The notes beneath the pieces are model-generated. The model had not been told where the DNA came from and searched no databases. It saw only the letters and a list, made by a program, of their open reading frames with translations. DNA of 62,265 nt, taken from the NCBI GenBank assembly GCA_002315915.1, contig DCIB01000024.1, positions 1 to 62,265 of the forward strand, written 5' to 3'. Position 1 is the first letter of the stretch. Every line of letters starts with the position of its first letter. Shown piece after piece: positions 44,775-54,577 of this stretch. The translations under genes were made by a program, and so were the position numbers. This DNA comes from Caryophanales bacterium UBA1737. GTDB taxonomy: Bacteria; Bacillota_I; Bacilli_A; ML615J-28; CAG-313.

Positions 44775-46170
44775 ATATCAAAGACTCGTAATCAATACCT
44801 TTTGTTTCTTTTGCTTTTGTAATAACTAATATTAATGAATAAACTAAAGAAGGAACAACTACTGCAACACATGGAATCCAAATAGGTAAGAACCATACAC
44901 CAACAGATAATATACAAAATCCTGCACCTGAACCAAGTAAATAAATGAAGTTAGCTCCAGCAATAACAGATGCTCTATTATCAGTAGGTGTATTTTCAGT
45001 CATCATTATCTCTATATAGTCTTTTCCAATCCAATATGAACCTATATATAACGCATAGAAAAATCCTACGATTATTGGTGGAAAGTCACTATATGCAGAT
45101 ATAATAAACATTATATATGATAATAATGCTATTAAACCAAACGTCACAACTGTTCTTTTACGACCTAATTTATCAGAAATAACTCCCGAAAAGATAGTGA
45201 TAATACCAAATATTATAGAATAAGGTATTAAAGCAGTAGTAATTTCATTAGTAGTCATACCTGCTTCATTCATTATTGGCTGATAATACTTACTCATAGC
45301 TATCATACAAGTACAAAATGATACTTGTGCAAACATTAAAACTCTTAAATCTTTGTGTTTGAATATATATTTAATTGATTTTAGTAGGGAAATTTTTTCA
45401 ATAGCTTTAATCTTAGATTCTTTTATCTTTTCTTCTTTTTTAGATTTTCTTTCTTCATAAGGTATTTCTAGATATTTAATTCTTTCATCAACAAATGGTT
45501 TGGTTTCGCGAATAAACAAAAATGCTACAACTGCAAATATAAGTCCACATAATCCTGGAATATAATAAATTAATTGCCATTTAGATCCATCATTACCCAT
45601 TAAAAAATCTCTTAGATAAGGTATAGATATAGTACCAATAATACTTATACCTTTAGTAAGACTATAAATAGTAGTACGTTTATCCTTAGGAGCTTCTTCT
45701 AATATATATAGAATTTGCATATCATGAGAAGTAAAGAATGTTACTACAATAGCTCCAATTATATATGCAATATAATTATCAGCTAAATAAATTAGTATCA
45801 TTCCAAGTCCCATACCTAAGGTAGATACTATTAAAAGTGGTTTTCTACCGAATCTATCGCCTAAAATTTTATATATAGGGGCAAGAATTGATGCAGTACC
45901 TGTAAATACCGCAAAACTATTATGTATTACAAGTCCTTCATTAGGTGTGAATGTTCTACCAAAGAATGGTCTAGATACAAAAAAAGTATTAATTATATTA
46001 GTTGTAACACCTGTTCCTATAGTAGATGCAGTTTCATCCAGCATATTAACCAATATAATTATTATTACTAATGAAAATGTATATCCAAAATATGGTTTCT
46101 TATTTTGCTTTTTACGTAAATTAATTAATTCTTTTTGTTCACGTAAAATTATTCTAGAATCTTTATCCAT
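44761..46170 (-). CDS. major facilitator superfamily transporter
   Basis: The 469-residue protein has twelve predicted helices with the loop motif LGDRFGRKP near residue 105 and the matching SDKLGRKR near 325. A long charged central loop lies near 230-265 (DERIKYLEIPYEERKSKKEEK). It is co-transcribed with the alpha/beta hydrolase. The neighbouring glycosidases suggest a sugar or glycoside substrate. It is complete, unlike the MFS gene at 37126-38448. Confidence 0.82.
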   Translation of the reverse strand: MDKDSRIILREQKELINLRKKQNKKPYFGYTFSLVIIIILVNMLDETASTIGTGVTTNIINTFFVSRPFFGRTFTPNEGLVIHNSFAVFTGTASILAPIYKILGDRFGRKPLLIVSTLGMGLGMILIYLADNYIAYIIGAIVVTFFTSHDMQILYILEEAPKDKRTTIYSLTKGISIIGTISIPYLRDFLMGNDGSKWQLIYYIPGLCGLIFAVVAFLFIRETKPFVDERIKYLEIPYEERKSKKEEKIKESKIKAIEKISLLKSIKYIFKHKDLRVLMFAQVSFCTCMIAMSKYYQPIMNEAGMTTNEITTALIPYSIIFGIITIFSGVISDKLGRKRTVVTFGLIALLSYIMFIISAYSDFPPIIVGFFYALYIGSYWIGKDYIEIMMTENTPTDNRASVIAGANFIYLLGSGAGFCILSVGVWFLPIWIPCVAVVVPSLVYSLILVITKAKETKGIDYESLIYDEK

Positions 46171-46255
46171 ATAATACCTTTAAATAATTTTTGTTCAAAT
46201 ATATATAATATTATACATTATTAGACCCAATTATGTAGTAAAACATATAATTAAA

Positions 46256-46292
46256 AAACACTTATTATCTATTAAAAATAATAAGTGTTTTA
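46256..46292 (-). terminator. terminator of the ECF S-component gene
   Basis: AAACACTTATTAT pairs with ATAATAAGTGTTT downstream of the stop at 46327 on the minus strand, with a U-run after the stem. Confidence 0.8.
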
Positions 46293-46326
46293 ATTATTAT
46301 ATAGGAAATAATATATAAACAAATAC

Positions 46327-46857
46327 TCATTTTTTATTACTTATTTTATCAACCGCAAGAACAATCGGTGGAATAAGGATGGTTAATATAATAAATGATA
46401 ACCAACATGATACAAAACCATCTATAAAGAACATTTCAATAGTAAAACCTTTATAAATAAAGAAAGATAAAATGTATTTAGCAATTCCCCATACTATTTT
46501 TCCCAAGATAATCGATATTATTAATGATATATATATTGATAATCCATTAGACATTTTTTTAATAAATATCTTTTTAAAAAGCCCGGCAAAATATGCATAA
46601 GCGAATAATTCAAAAGACATAGAAATATATGTAGGAAAGTAAGGTGATCCAAAAAATAAATATCTTGTAAAAGGCATTATAAAAGAAACTAATCCCCCAT
46701 ATAAAGGACCGAGTAAATATCCAGCTAAAAAAGCAGGGATATGCATAGGTGATATGAGTGTTCCTACTTGTGGAATACCATTAGTTATAAATGGTAACAC
46801 ATATGCAAGTGATAATAATAAAGCTGATAGACATATTTTAAAAATTGATTTTTTCAT
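46327..46857 (-). CDS. ECF transporter substrate-binding S component
   Basis: The 176-residue membrane protein has five or six helices. The segments PFITNGIPQVGTLISPMHIPAF (split here as IPQVGTLISPMHIPAF near residue 28) and PFTRYLFFGSPYFP near 60 match an S-component family of Firmicutes. S components bind a vitamin or cofactor precursor and share the EcfAAT energising module, which is not in this window. The start at 46857 follows AAGGA, and an upstream reading to 46908 lies in the previous terminator. It is transcribed alone. The ligand is unknown. Confidence 0.78.
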   Translation of the reverse strand: MKKSIFKICLSALLLSLAYVLPFITNGIPQVGTLISPMHIPAFLAGYLLGPLYGGLVSFIMPFTRYLFFGSPYFPTYISMSFELFAYAYFAGLFKKIFIKKMSNGLSIYISLIISIILGKIVWGIAKYILSFFIYKGFTIEMFFIDGFVSCWLSFIILTILIPPIVLAVDKISNKK

Positions 46858-46875
46858 TTTGTTTTCCTTAAATAT

Positions 46876-46881
46876 ATTATA
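46876..46881 (-). promoter_or_regulatory. -10 element of the ECF S-component gene
   Basis: On the minus strand TATAAT lies 19 bases upstream of the start at 46857, just past the GH3 terminator. No good -35 is seen. Confidence 0.4.
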
Positions 46882-46897
46882 ACAAATAATTAAAAAT

Positions 46898-46926
46898 AAA
46901 TAGAACAAGTAAAACTTGTTCTATTT
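46898..46926 (-). terminator. terminator of the GH3 gene
   Basis: AAATAGAACAAGT pairs with ACTTGTTCTATTT around AAA, just after the GH3 stop, and is followed by a U-rich tail on the minus strand. Confidence 0.85.
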
Positions 46927-46932
46927 ATTGTT

Positions 46933-49395
46933 TTATTCAAAATCTGTAGTTTTTATTTTTTCACATACTTTTGCGTGAATAATTGATTCAATAATATGTG
47001 ATGTTGCTATTCTTAATGATTTTAAAGATAATTTATGAGTTTTATATCCATGATATAGACTCTTTTCAAATTTTTTTCCGCCAGGCATAATCATATCATT
47101 ACCAGATTCAAGCGCTTCTGGGTTAGTACCTTGACCATTATTTGTTGATAACCAATCTGTCATAACTACACCATTAAAGCCCCATTCATTACGTAATGCT
47201 TTAGTATTTAAATCATATCTATCAGGTGTATATACCCCATTTACTAAGTTATAAGAAGTCATTACAGATTTAGGATTAGATTCTTTAACAGCAATTTCAA
47301 ATCCTTTAATATATATTTCTCGTAATGCTCTTTCGTGTATATGGGAATTAGAATGAGTTCTATTATCTTCTTGGTTGTTACAACAGAAGTGTTTAATAGT
47401 AACATAATTACCTTTAGTTTCTTGTACACCTTTAGTTAATGCAGCAGTAACTTTTCCTGATACAAAAGGATCTTCAGAGAAATATTCAAAGTTTCTTCCA
47501 CATAATGGATTACGATGAATATTAAGAGCTGGTGCTAACCAATATGTTATACCATATTCAGTCATCTCAGATGATATAAGTCTACCAATATCTACTAATA
47601 AATCTTCATTCCAAGATTGTGCAAGAGCTGTTGCAACAGGAATAGAAGTTAAATTTTGATATAGTTTAGTATCTGTTTCTTTAGCAAGTACAGGTTTTAA
47701 TATCTTAGTAGATATTCTATTCATAGCAGCCATTTGATAATTGCCCTCTACTAAACGTTGTTTACCTTTTTTATTAATAGCAGATACTCTTAATAATCTA
47801 AGACCTGCTGGTCCATCAGATAAATTAACATTTATTAATCCTTTATCAAATAATTTAGAAGTAGTTCTACCAACTGTACCTGGTGAATAGAATTTTTCTG
47901 TGCTATACATTCCAGTTACTCCTTCACCAACACATACATTAATCATTTCTTTCACAGATAATTTATTTAATATATCTTGAACATCTTGAGATTTATCTTC
48001 TTCTGATTCTGGATAAGTAACTTTAATACATTCTATTTTAGAAGAATCTAATATTATTTCTTTTAATCCTGTAATATCTTCTTCTTTATTTACCGGAGGA
48101 ACTATTTCTTTTAATTCTTTATCAATCTTACAAATATTTGTAAGTTTTACTAAAGATATAGTTTTATCTAGTTTTAATACAAATGATGATTTTACATTAT
48201 CAGAAGCATTACCTACTTTTATTATATAATTACCTTTTTCTAATATATATGAAGCAGTTTCTTCATCATAAGATGCTAAATCATATAAATTAAATTTAAT
48301 GTTTAATGTTTCTTCTTCATTAGGAGATAATTCTTTAGTCTTTTTAAAACCTATTAATCTTTTAGCTTCTTTTAATAACTTACCATTTAGACAAGCCGCA
48401 TAAACTTGAACAACTTCTTTTGCTGTAAAACTACCTGTATTTTTAACAATAATTGATACTTCACAATCATTCTTATTAATAGTTAGATCTTTTGCGTTTA
48501 TATCAAATGTAGTATATGTTAATCCATATCCAAAAGCAAAACGTGGTTTTACATTAAATGTATCAAAATATCTATATCCAACATATATTCCTTCAATATA
48601 ATCTTCATTCTTAGTATCACCAGATAGATAACTATAAGTTTTACCCGCTACTAAATCATCATATGTTTTAGCCCAAGAATCTGTTAGTTTTGCAGAGAAT
48701 GATACTTTACCAGATATTAAATCTGCAAAAGCATTTCCTCCTTCTTCACCTTGTTGAACATAGAAAATAATACTTTTAACATCATCAACAACATCAGATA
48801 TATCCATATATGATCCAGAATTAATAACTAGGATGGAATTCTTATAAGATGCAGCCATCTTTTTAATACTAGCTACTTCACTTTTAGATAGATTAAATTC
48901 ACCTTTATCTAACTTTTTATCGTTTCCTTCACCAGCTTGACGAGCTACAACATACATAGCAGTATCACAATTAGATAATTTTATATCTTCATCACTTATT
49001 TCTCTTCCAAATGGAATCATAAAATATCCATTAAAGAAATCCATTATTTTAAATAAATTAAGAGATCCATGATAAAAATCATATAATCCTTTTTGATATA
49101 CTGTTTCATATTCATCAAGCCACTTTTGTGATGTAATATCAAATCCTGCATTTTTTAATCCATCATAAATAGATACTGCATAACGTTCATTTACTTCTCC
49201 AGAACCTGTTCCACCTTTAACAGTATGTACAACTCCTTCACCATAACATGCAATTTTTTTAGATTTTAAAGGTAATACTCCTTCATTTTTTAAAAGACAT
49301 ATTCCTTCTAATGCCGCTTTATAAGAAGTTTCTCTATTTTTCTTTTCTAATAAAGTTACCTCATCTGTTAATTTAGCAAATGTAAATTGTTTCAT
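46933..49395 (-). CDS. GH3 beta-glucosidase-type enzyme with permuted domain order
   Basis: The 820-residue protein has the alpha/beta sandwich domain first (residues 1-270; KNEGVLPL near 35, QQGEEGGNAFADL near 215), then a fibronectin-III-like domain (about 300-410). The catalytic barrel comes last, from about 480: SDGPAGLR, FSEDPF, KHFCCNNQEDNR near 675, and VVMTDW with the nucleophile Asp near 740. In most GH3 enzymes the barrel comes first. The permuted order is known from some gut beta-glucosidases. There is no signal peptide. It likely cleaves imported beta-glycosides. AGGAG precedes the start. Confidence 0.88.
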   Translation of the reverse strand: MKQFTFAKLTDEVTLLEKKNRETSYKAALEGICLLKNEGVLPLKSKKIACYGEGVVHTVKGGTGSGEVNERYAVSIYDGLKNAGFDITSQKWLDEYETVYQKGLYDFYHGSLNLFKIMDFFNGYFMIPFGREISDEDIKLSNCDTAMYVVARQAGEGNDKKLDKGEFNLSKSEVASIKKMAASYKNSILVINSGSYMDISDVVDDVKSIIFYVQQGEEGGNAFADLISGKVSFSAKLTDSWAKTYDDLVAGKTYSYLSGDTKNEDYIEGIYVGYRYFDTFNVKPRFAFGYGLTYTTFDINAKDLTINKNDCEVSIIVKNTGSFTAKEVVQVYAACLNGKLLKEAKRLIGFKKTKELSPNEEETLNIKFNLYDLASYDEETASYILEKGNYIIKVGNASDNVKSSFVLKLDKTISLVKLTNICKIDKELKEIVPPVNKEEDITGLKEIILDSSKIECIKVTYPESEEDKSQDVQDILNKLSVKEMINVCVGEGVTGMYSTEKFYSPGTVGRTTSKLFDKGLINVNLSDGPAGLRLLRVSAINKKGKQRLVEGNYQMAAMNRISTKILKPVLAKETDTKLYQNLTSIPVATALAQSWNEDLLVDIGRLISSEMTEYGITYWLAPALNIHRNPLCGRNFEYFSEDPFVSGKVTAALTKGVQETKGNYVTIKHFCCNNQEDNRTHSNSHIHERALREIYIKGFEIAVKESNPKSVMTSYNLVNGVYTPDRYDLNTKALRNEWGFNGVVMTDWLSTNNGQGTNPEALESGNDMIMPGGKKFEKSLYHGYKTHKLSLKSLRIATSHIIESIIHAKVCEKIKTTDFE

Positions 49396-49405
49396 ATATA
49401 TACTC

Positions 49406-51088
49406 CTATAATTTTAATAATTTTTTAATTGAAGATGTAACTTCAATAAATGATTCTTCCTTAAATGGACTCTTTAATCCAGATAATTCTAATAATTCAA
49501 TAAATGATTTAGTAGGACCTAATTTAGAAAATGCTAGATATTTTTCTAAAGCTTTATCATAATCTATTAAAGATTCAGATAAGAATTGAAATGATACAAA
49601 TTGAGCAAGACAATAATCAATATAATAGAAAGGTACTTCAAATATATGAGCTTGTCTCATCCAACGTCTACCTTCTCCATAAAAAGGGATATTTGTATTA
49701 TCCATATATGGTAAGAATTCTTTTTCTAACTTTTTCCAATATTCTATTCTATCATTTGGTGAAACGTCTGGATTATCATATACATATTGTTGAAAAGCAT
49801 CAACTATAGTACCATATGGAATAAATGAAATACTAGATGCAATATGATTAAAATAAAAATCATCTAATCGATCTTTAAAGAAATACTTCATCCAAGGATA
49901 TGTCATAAATTCCATACCCATAGAATGACATTCAGCAGTTTCCATAGATAATGTATATAATTCTTCATATTCATGTTTAAAATTAAAATGACCATTTAAT
50001 GAATGACCAAATTCATGAGTAAATGTTGCAACATCATCCATCGAACCATTAAAGTTAGCTAAAATAAATGGAGTTTTATATAGAGGTATCTCTTCCATAT
50101 ATCCACCACCCCATTTACCTGGTCTACTTTCTACATCAAATGCTTCAATTTTGCGCATATGAGTAAATAAATTACCAGCTTCTATATTCATTTCATGATA
50201 CATTTTTTCAGCTGCATCAAACTTTTCTTCAATAGTTCCATAAGGATCACAAGAATTTTTTGTATATATTGCATCATCGTAGAATGTAATACTATCAAGA
50301 TTTAAATCTTTTTTAACTTTATTTTTAATATCGCATACTAAAGGTACTATATATTTTTTAACATTTTCTTTAAATAATTTAATATCATTTTTATCATAAC
50401 AAGTTCTATTCATATTAGCATAACCTAACTTAGAATAGTTATCAAAACCTAAAAGTTTTCCTTGTTTAGTTCTTATTTTTACTAAATCATCATATATAGA
50501 ACTAATTTTATCTTCTACTTCCATATATTTAGATCCCAGTGCAACAAATGCACCTTCTCTTAATGATCTATCTACATAAGAAGCGTACTTCATAATACCA
50601 GATGGTGGAAGAGTTTCTCCATTATAATCTATTAATAAATTACTCATTAACATAGTATATTCAGAAACTTTTTTTGCTTCTTCTATTTTTAATGGAACTA
50701 ATCTTTCATCTAATACACTAATAGCTAGTTCCATTGATTTAAACATTACTTTTGGAAAATGTTTTTCTAATTCGCATCTAAATTTAGAATTAATTATTTT
50801 ATTTTGAAAAGAAGTATCAGCAACTTTAAACAAAGGTAATGTTTCATCCCAAAAGTTTTTCTCATCAATATATTCTTTTACTCTTGTATCTTGAGTAAAT
50901 CTAATTTGAGCAAGTATATATAGAGTTCTTAATACTTTTATTTCTTCACAATATTCTTTTAATATATTTAAAACTTCATTAATATCTAAAGAATTATCTA
51001 ATTTATTACCTAATATATTCAATTTATTAATTACTTTATCTTTATCCGGCCTATTATAAGGCATTTCAGAAACTTTATAATCTATCAT
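49406..51088 (-). CDS. M3-family oligoendopeptidase (PepF type)
   Basis: The 560-residue zinc peptidase has THEFGHSLNGH near residue 363, with the HExGH zinc site, and the third ligand Glu in ETAECHSMGME near 392. It degrades short peptides in the cytoplasm. The stop lies 11 bases from the GH3 start, so the two genes may be co-transcribed. AAGGA lies before the start. Confidence 0.9.
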   Translation of the reverse strand: MIDYKVSEMPYNRPDKDKVINKLNILGNKLDNSLDINEVLNILKEYCEEIKVLRTLYILAQIRFTQDTRVKEYIDEKNFWDETLPLFKVADTSFQNKIINSKFRCELEKHFPKVMFKSMELAISVLDERLVPLKIEEAKKVSEYTMLMSNLLIDYNGETLPPSGIMKYASYVDRSLREGAFVALGSKYMEVEDKISSIYDDLVKIRTKQGKLLGFDNYSKLGYANMNRTCYDKNDIKLFKENVKKYIVPLVCDIKNKVKKDLNLDSITFYDDAIYTKNSCDPYGTIEEKFDAAEKMYHEMNIEAGNLFTHMRKIEAFDVESRPGKWGGGYMEEIPLYKTPFILANFNGSMDDVATFTHEFGHSLNGHFNFKHEYEELYTLSMETAECHSMGMEFMTYPWMKYFFKDRLDDFYFNHIASSISFIPYGTIVDAFQQYVYDNPDVSPNDRIEYWKKLEKEFLPYMDNTNIPFYGEGRRWMRQAHIFEVPFYYIDYCLAQFVSFQFLSESLIDYDKALEKYLAFSKLGPTKSFIELLELSGLKSPFKEESFIEVTSSIKKLLKL

Positions 51089-51144
51089 TTATTTATCCTT
51101 CATATATATTTATATTTTATCAAAATATATATTTTAATACCAGA

Positions 51145-51190
51145 AATTACTAAAAATGAGTATGTTTAATCATACTCATTTTTAGTAATT
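51145..51190 (-). terminator. terminator of the eight-gene pcrA-ligA operon
   Basis: A perfect 20-bp stem (51145-51164 with 51171-51190, loop TTTAAT) overlaps the stop codon of the last gene. It is the longest inverted repeat among the terminators seen here. Confidence 0.88.
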
Positions 51191-51881
51191 ATATAAACAA
51201 TTTTCTTTCTAAATATTCTCTTAATGGTTTAATTATTCCAGCAATAATTAAGAATAATCCAATTAATCCAAGGGAACATACACAATATAAGCTCCAAGTA
51301 AACATTTTGGAACCAAATGTAATGACATCACATAATTCTACTAACAATGTAGAACAACCCATAGCAATAAATAAGCCACCTGTAATAAATAATCTTCCTT
51401 TTTTAATAAATTTATATAAAGGAAGTGCTCCCATTACAATAAAACATATTATTGCAACAACAGGAAAAGCAAAACTTAAAAACCAATTACCATTAGTTTT
51501 TAAACATATATATAATAAAAATCCCTCAATAGCTGCAAATCCTACTGGCAAGAATATAAATGGATAATATTTATTAAACCAAAATGGCAAACAAAACAAA
51601 ATATATAGTAATGCACAACTTAGCATTACGTATCCGCTCCATGAAGCAGATCCATATAAATTTAAACATATAATTAATGTAGTAAGACATGTTGCAATTA
51701 AAAATATAGTTATAAAACTTAATGCAACAAAAGTTTTTTGTCTATATTCTTTTGGATATAAATCAGAATATTTTTGTTTTACTACTTCATCAATATTATC
51801 AAAAATCATTACTGGTGTTTCACATAAAGGACAAGACTTTACTCCTTTTTCTAATTTAACACCACATTTAACACAATACAT
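51189..51881 (-). CDS. zinc-ribbon multi-pass membrane protein (DUF6320-like)
   Basis: The 230-residue protein begins with a zinc ribbon, CVKCG then CPLC in the first 20 residues, followed by about six membrane helices. The pattern fits DUF6320. In related Firmicutes such genes sit next to alcohol-acetyltransferase-like genes, as here, with only 11 bases between the two. The pairing suggests a joint role in a membrane-lipid or acyl-transfer step. No activity is known to me. Confidence 0.65.
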   Translation of the reverse strand: MYCVKCGVKLEKGVKSCPLCETPVMIFDNIDEVVKQKYSDLYPKEYRQKTFVALSFITIFLIATCLTTLIICLNLYGSASWSGYVMLSCALLYILFCLPFWFNKYYPFIFLPVGFAAIEGFLLYICLKTNGNWFLSFAFPVVAIICFIVMGALPLYKFIKKGRLFITGGLFIAMGCSTLLVELCDVITFGSKMFTWSLYCVCSLGLIGLFLIIAGIIKPLREYLERKLFI

Positions 51882-51892
51882 GTATATCCCCC

Positions 51893-53161
51893 TTATTCAG
51901 AAGCCTGTATTTCTACAGGTATACCTAAACTTACTAGCTTAGAGAAGAATAGTCTTTCTAATTCTGCATTTTTTAGTTTTCTAATAAAACTCAAATATAA
52001 TTTTCCATTATATGTAATAGATGACGCAATATCATGATGATAGATACCAGTTGATATTAAGAAATGAACTGAATCTACATATTTATCCCATATATCATCA
52101 TGTGGGATAACTCCAATATTTGATAGAGTTATTGATTCATTTTTTTCGCCTATAATATTAAAGCCAATATTTATAATTATATCTTTTAAAGATAATGGAG
52201 AAATTTTTAAAAAATTTAAATTTTGTAAAAATAAATTTTGTGATACAGCTCCCGCCACTTTTTGAGAAGAAGTTTCACTTTTTATTTGACGTTGTAATTC
52301 TAGGCATAATTCTTTAAAAGAATACTTTGGAAGTTTAGGATCTATTGTAATATCAGTTTTTAAAGCAAAGTTTCTTAAAGAATTTATATGAAATATTCTT
52401 CTTAAATCATATGGTACTCCAACACCAATAATTCTTTGTTTTTTAAATCTGACTTTCTTTTCTTGTATTTCTTGTAAACATTCAATTAATAGTGCGTCTA
52501 AAAAAGCCGTAACAGATACTTCATATTCATGAGCTTTTTCTTTAACAAGATTAGAATCCATTATTCCAGTAACTCTAATAACTTTAGTTCCTGGAAGAAA
52601 TTCACCAGTATAATGAAATGCTCTATTATTAGGTCTTACATATCTAGATTCTGCTTTACATTTAGGGAAAGCATCTTCAATTTCTTCTAAAGTTGGTTCA
52701 TCATCTAGATTATATATACCATTTTCTTTTTTAATAGTTTCATTATATTTTAGTTCTAAGTATCTAGAAACTAAATTTCTAAAAAATATTAATCCTCCAT
52801 CGCCATCTGAAACTGCATGGAATACTTCTACTGCAATTCTATTTTCATAATATAATATTTGAATACAAGACTTTTTTAAATCTGAAGATGATTTAATAGT
52901 TAAAGGATAAGCATAATCTAACTTAGATAATAATGGTTTTTTTAATTCTTCTAAATAATGCCAAAATAATCCATTTTTTAGAGATACAAAAAAAGTTGGA
53001 AATCTTTTTCTTAAATCAGCTATTGCTTGATCTAGAATATCTTTATCTATATTATCTTTAAGCGTTGCAGATAATCTATACTGAGGAGTATATATTTTAT
53101 TAAATATTGCTGGAAACGCAACAGCTGCATTATCCAACCTATACCATTTCTTTTTTGACAT
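51893..53161 (-). CDS. alcohol-acetyltransferase/condensation-fold acyltransferase
   Basis: The 422-residue protein has the BAHD/condensation-like active site FHAVSDGDGG near residue 115, matching HxxxDG, and a second-half element GVGVPYDLRR near 245. It resembles the AATase family (PF07247) and wax-ester or PapA-type acyltransferases. It would transfer an acyl group from CoA or a carrier to an alcohol or amine. It lies in the ligA-MATE operon and upstream of the DUF6320-like gene. Substrates are unknown, and a small-molecule exporter (MATE) next door may be relevant. Confidence 0.7.
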   Translation of the reverse strand: MSKKKWYRLDNAAVAFPAIFNKIYTPQYRLSATLKDNIDKDILDQAIADLRKRFPTFFVSLKNGLFWHYLEELKKPLLSKLDYAYPLTIKSSSDLKKSCIQILYYENRIAVEVFHAVSDGDGGLIFFRNLVSRYLELKYNETIKKENGIYNLDDEPTLEEIEDAFPKCKAESRYVRPNNRAFHYTGEFLPGTKVIRVTGIMDSNLVKEKAHEYEVSVTAFLDALLIECLQEIQEKKVRFKKQRIIGVGVPYDLRRIFHINSLRNFALKTDITIDPKLPKYSFKELCLELQRQIKSETSSQKVAGAVSQNLFLQNLNFLKISPLSLKDIIINIGFNIIGEKNESITLSNIGVIPHDDIWDKYVDSVHFLISTGIYHHDIASSITYNGKLYLSFIRKLKNAELERLFFSKLVSLGIPVEIQASE

Positions 53162-53182
53162 AAGTCACCTATAAATTATTAA

Positions 53183-54553
53183 TTAGTAATTATTTAATTC
53201 ATTATTTTTTAATTTATTTAAATGTTTAACTAAACTTATTAAGAAAGGAATACTAAATAAAGAAGTTAATATATCAGCAGCAGCTTGTGTTATTTCAACT
53301 CCTGTTAATCCAAAATATTTAGGTAATATAAATACTAAAGGTATAAAGAATATTCCTTGTTTGCAACAAGAAAGAAGTGTTGCTCTTCCTTTTTTTCTCA
53401 TAGATTGAAAAGACATATTGCATATTACATTAATACATATCAATGGTTGGAAATAACATTGATATTTTACTGCTCTAATACATATATCTATAACATTTTG
53501 ATCTTTTGTAAAGAATGATACTGCCTCAAATGAGAATATATATAAAATAATAGATAATATACTCATAAATATAAGTCCTGCTGTAAATGTAAATAGCATA
53601 GCTTCTTTTACTCTATCATATCTTTTAGCAAAATAATTATATCCACATACAGGTTGATATCCTTGTCCAATACCTAAACAACATGAAAACATCACCATAA
53701 ATATTTTTGATGTAATACTCATTGCCGATATTGCGGCATTACCGCCTAATGGTCCTGCTTGATTATTAAGAAGTATTGTAGCAATACTAGCAAGTCCTTG
53801 TCTACATAGAGATGGAAATCCTAATTTTATTATTTCTAAATAAGTATTTAGTTTAAATACAATGTATTTTGGGTTAAGAGTAATTATTGCTTTTTTAATA
53901 ATAAACATAAAAAGCATAATTATAAAACTTACTCCTTGAGAAATAAGTGTTGCAATAGCAGCACCTTTTACTCCAAGAGAAAATGTGTATATAAATAATG
54001 GATCAAGAAATATATTAAGAATACCACCAGTTGCAATACCAATCATTGAAAATCTTGCTTTACCTTCAGATCTTAATATATTATTCATAATAAAAGATCC
54101 AATCATTAAAGGGGCTCCTATTAAAATATATGTCCCGTATTCAATGCCAAGTTCAATTGATTCGTCTATTGCACCTAAAAACATTACAAGTGGTTTAATA
54201 AATATTAAACCAAATATCATAAATAATATTCCTATAAATATGCCACAATAAAAAGAACTTGATCCATAATATTGAGCATCATTATTTTTCTTCATTCCAA
54301 GTAATGAAGAAATCATATTGCCTGCACCCATTCCAAGCATAAAGCCAAATGCTTGAATTATAGCCATTAAAGGAAATATTACTCCAACAGCTGCTGATGC
54401 ATTAGTGTCATAATTAGATACATAATATGTATCAGCAATATTATATATTGCTGTTACAAGCATAGATATAGTTGTAGGAAGACCAAGAGTTAATATTAAC
54501 TTCTTGACAGGTGTATTTATCATCTTGTTAAATTGTTCTTCTTCTTTTGCCAT
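53183..54553 (-). CDS. MATE-family efflux transporter
   Basis: The 456-residue protein has twelve helices in two homologous halves. Typical MATE segments include LPTTISMLVTAIYNIADTYYVS near residue 25 (shortened here) and LGMGAGNMIS near 78, with a second-half QGYQPVCGYNY near 300. It exports cationic drugs or metabolites using Na+ or H+. It begins 24 bases after ligA. The next gene encodes an acyltransferase, so export of an acylated product is possible but unproven. Confidence 0.87.
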   Translation of the reverse strand: MAKEEEQFNKMINTPVKKLILTLGLPTTISMLVTAIYNIADTYYVSNYDTNASAAVGVIFPLMAIIQAFGFMLGMGAGNMISSLLGMKKNNDAQYYGSSSFYCGIFIGILFMIFGLIFIKPLVMFLGAIDESIELGIEYGTYILIGAPLMIGSFIMNNILRSEGKARFSMIGIATGGILNIFLDPLFIYTFSLGVKGAAIATLISQGVSFIIMLFMFIIKKAIITLNPKYIVFKLNTYLEIIKLGFPSLCRQGLASIATILLNNQAGPLGGNAAISAMSITSKIFMVMFSCCLGIGQGYQPVCGYNYFAKRYDRVKEAMLFTFTAGLIFMSILSIILYIFSFEAVSFFTKDQNVIDICIRAVKYQCYFQPLICINVICNMSFQSMRKKGRATLLSCCKQGIFFIPLVFILPKYFGLTGVEITQAAADILTSLFSIPFLISLVKHLNKLKNNELNNY

Positions 54554-54577
54554 TAGTCTTCCTTTCTTTAAAGGTTA

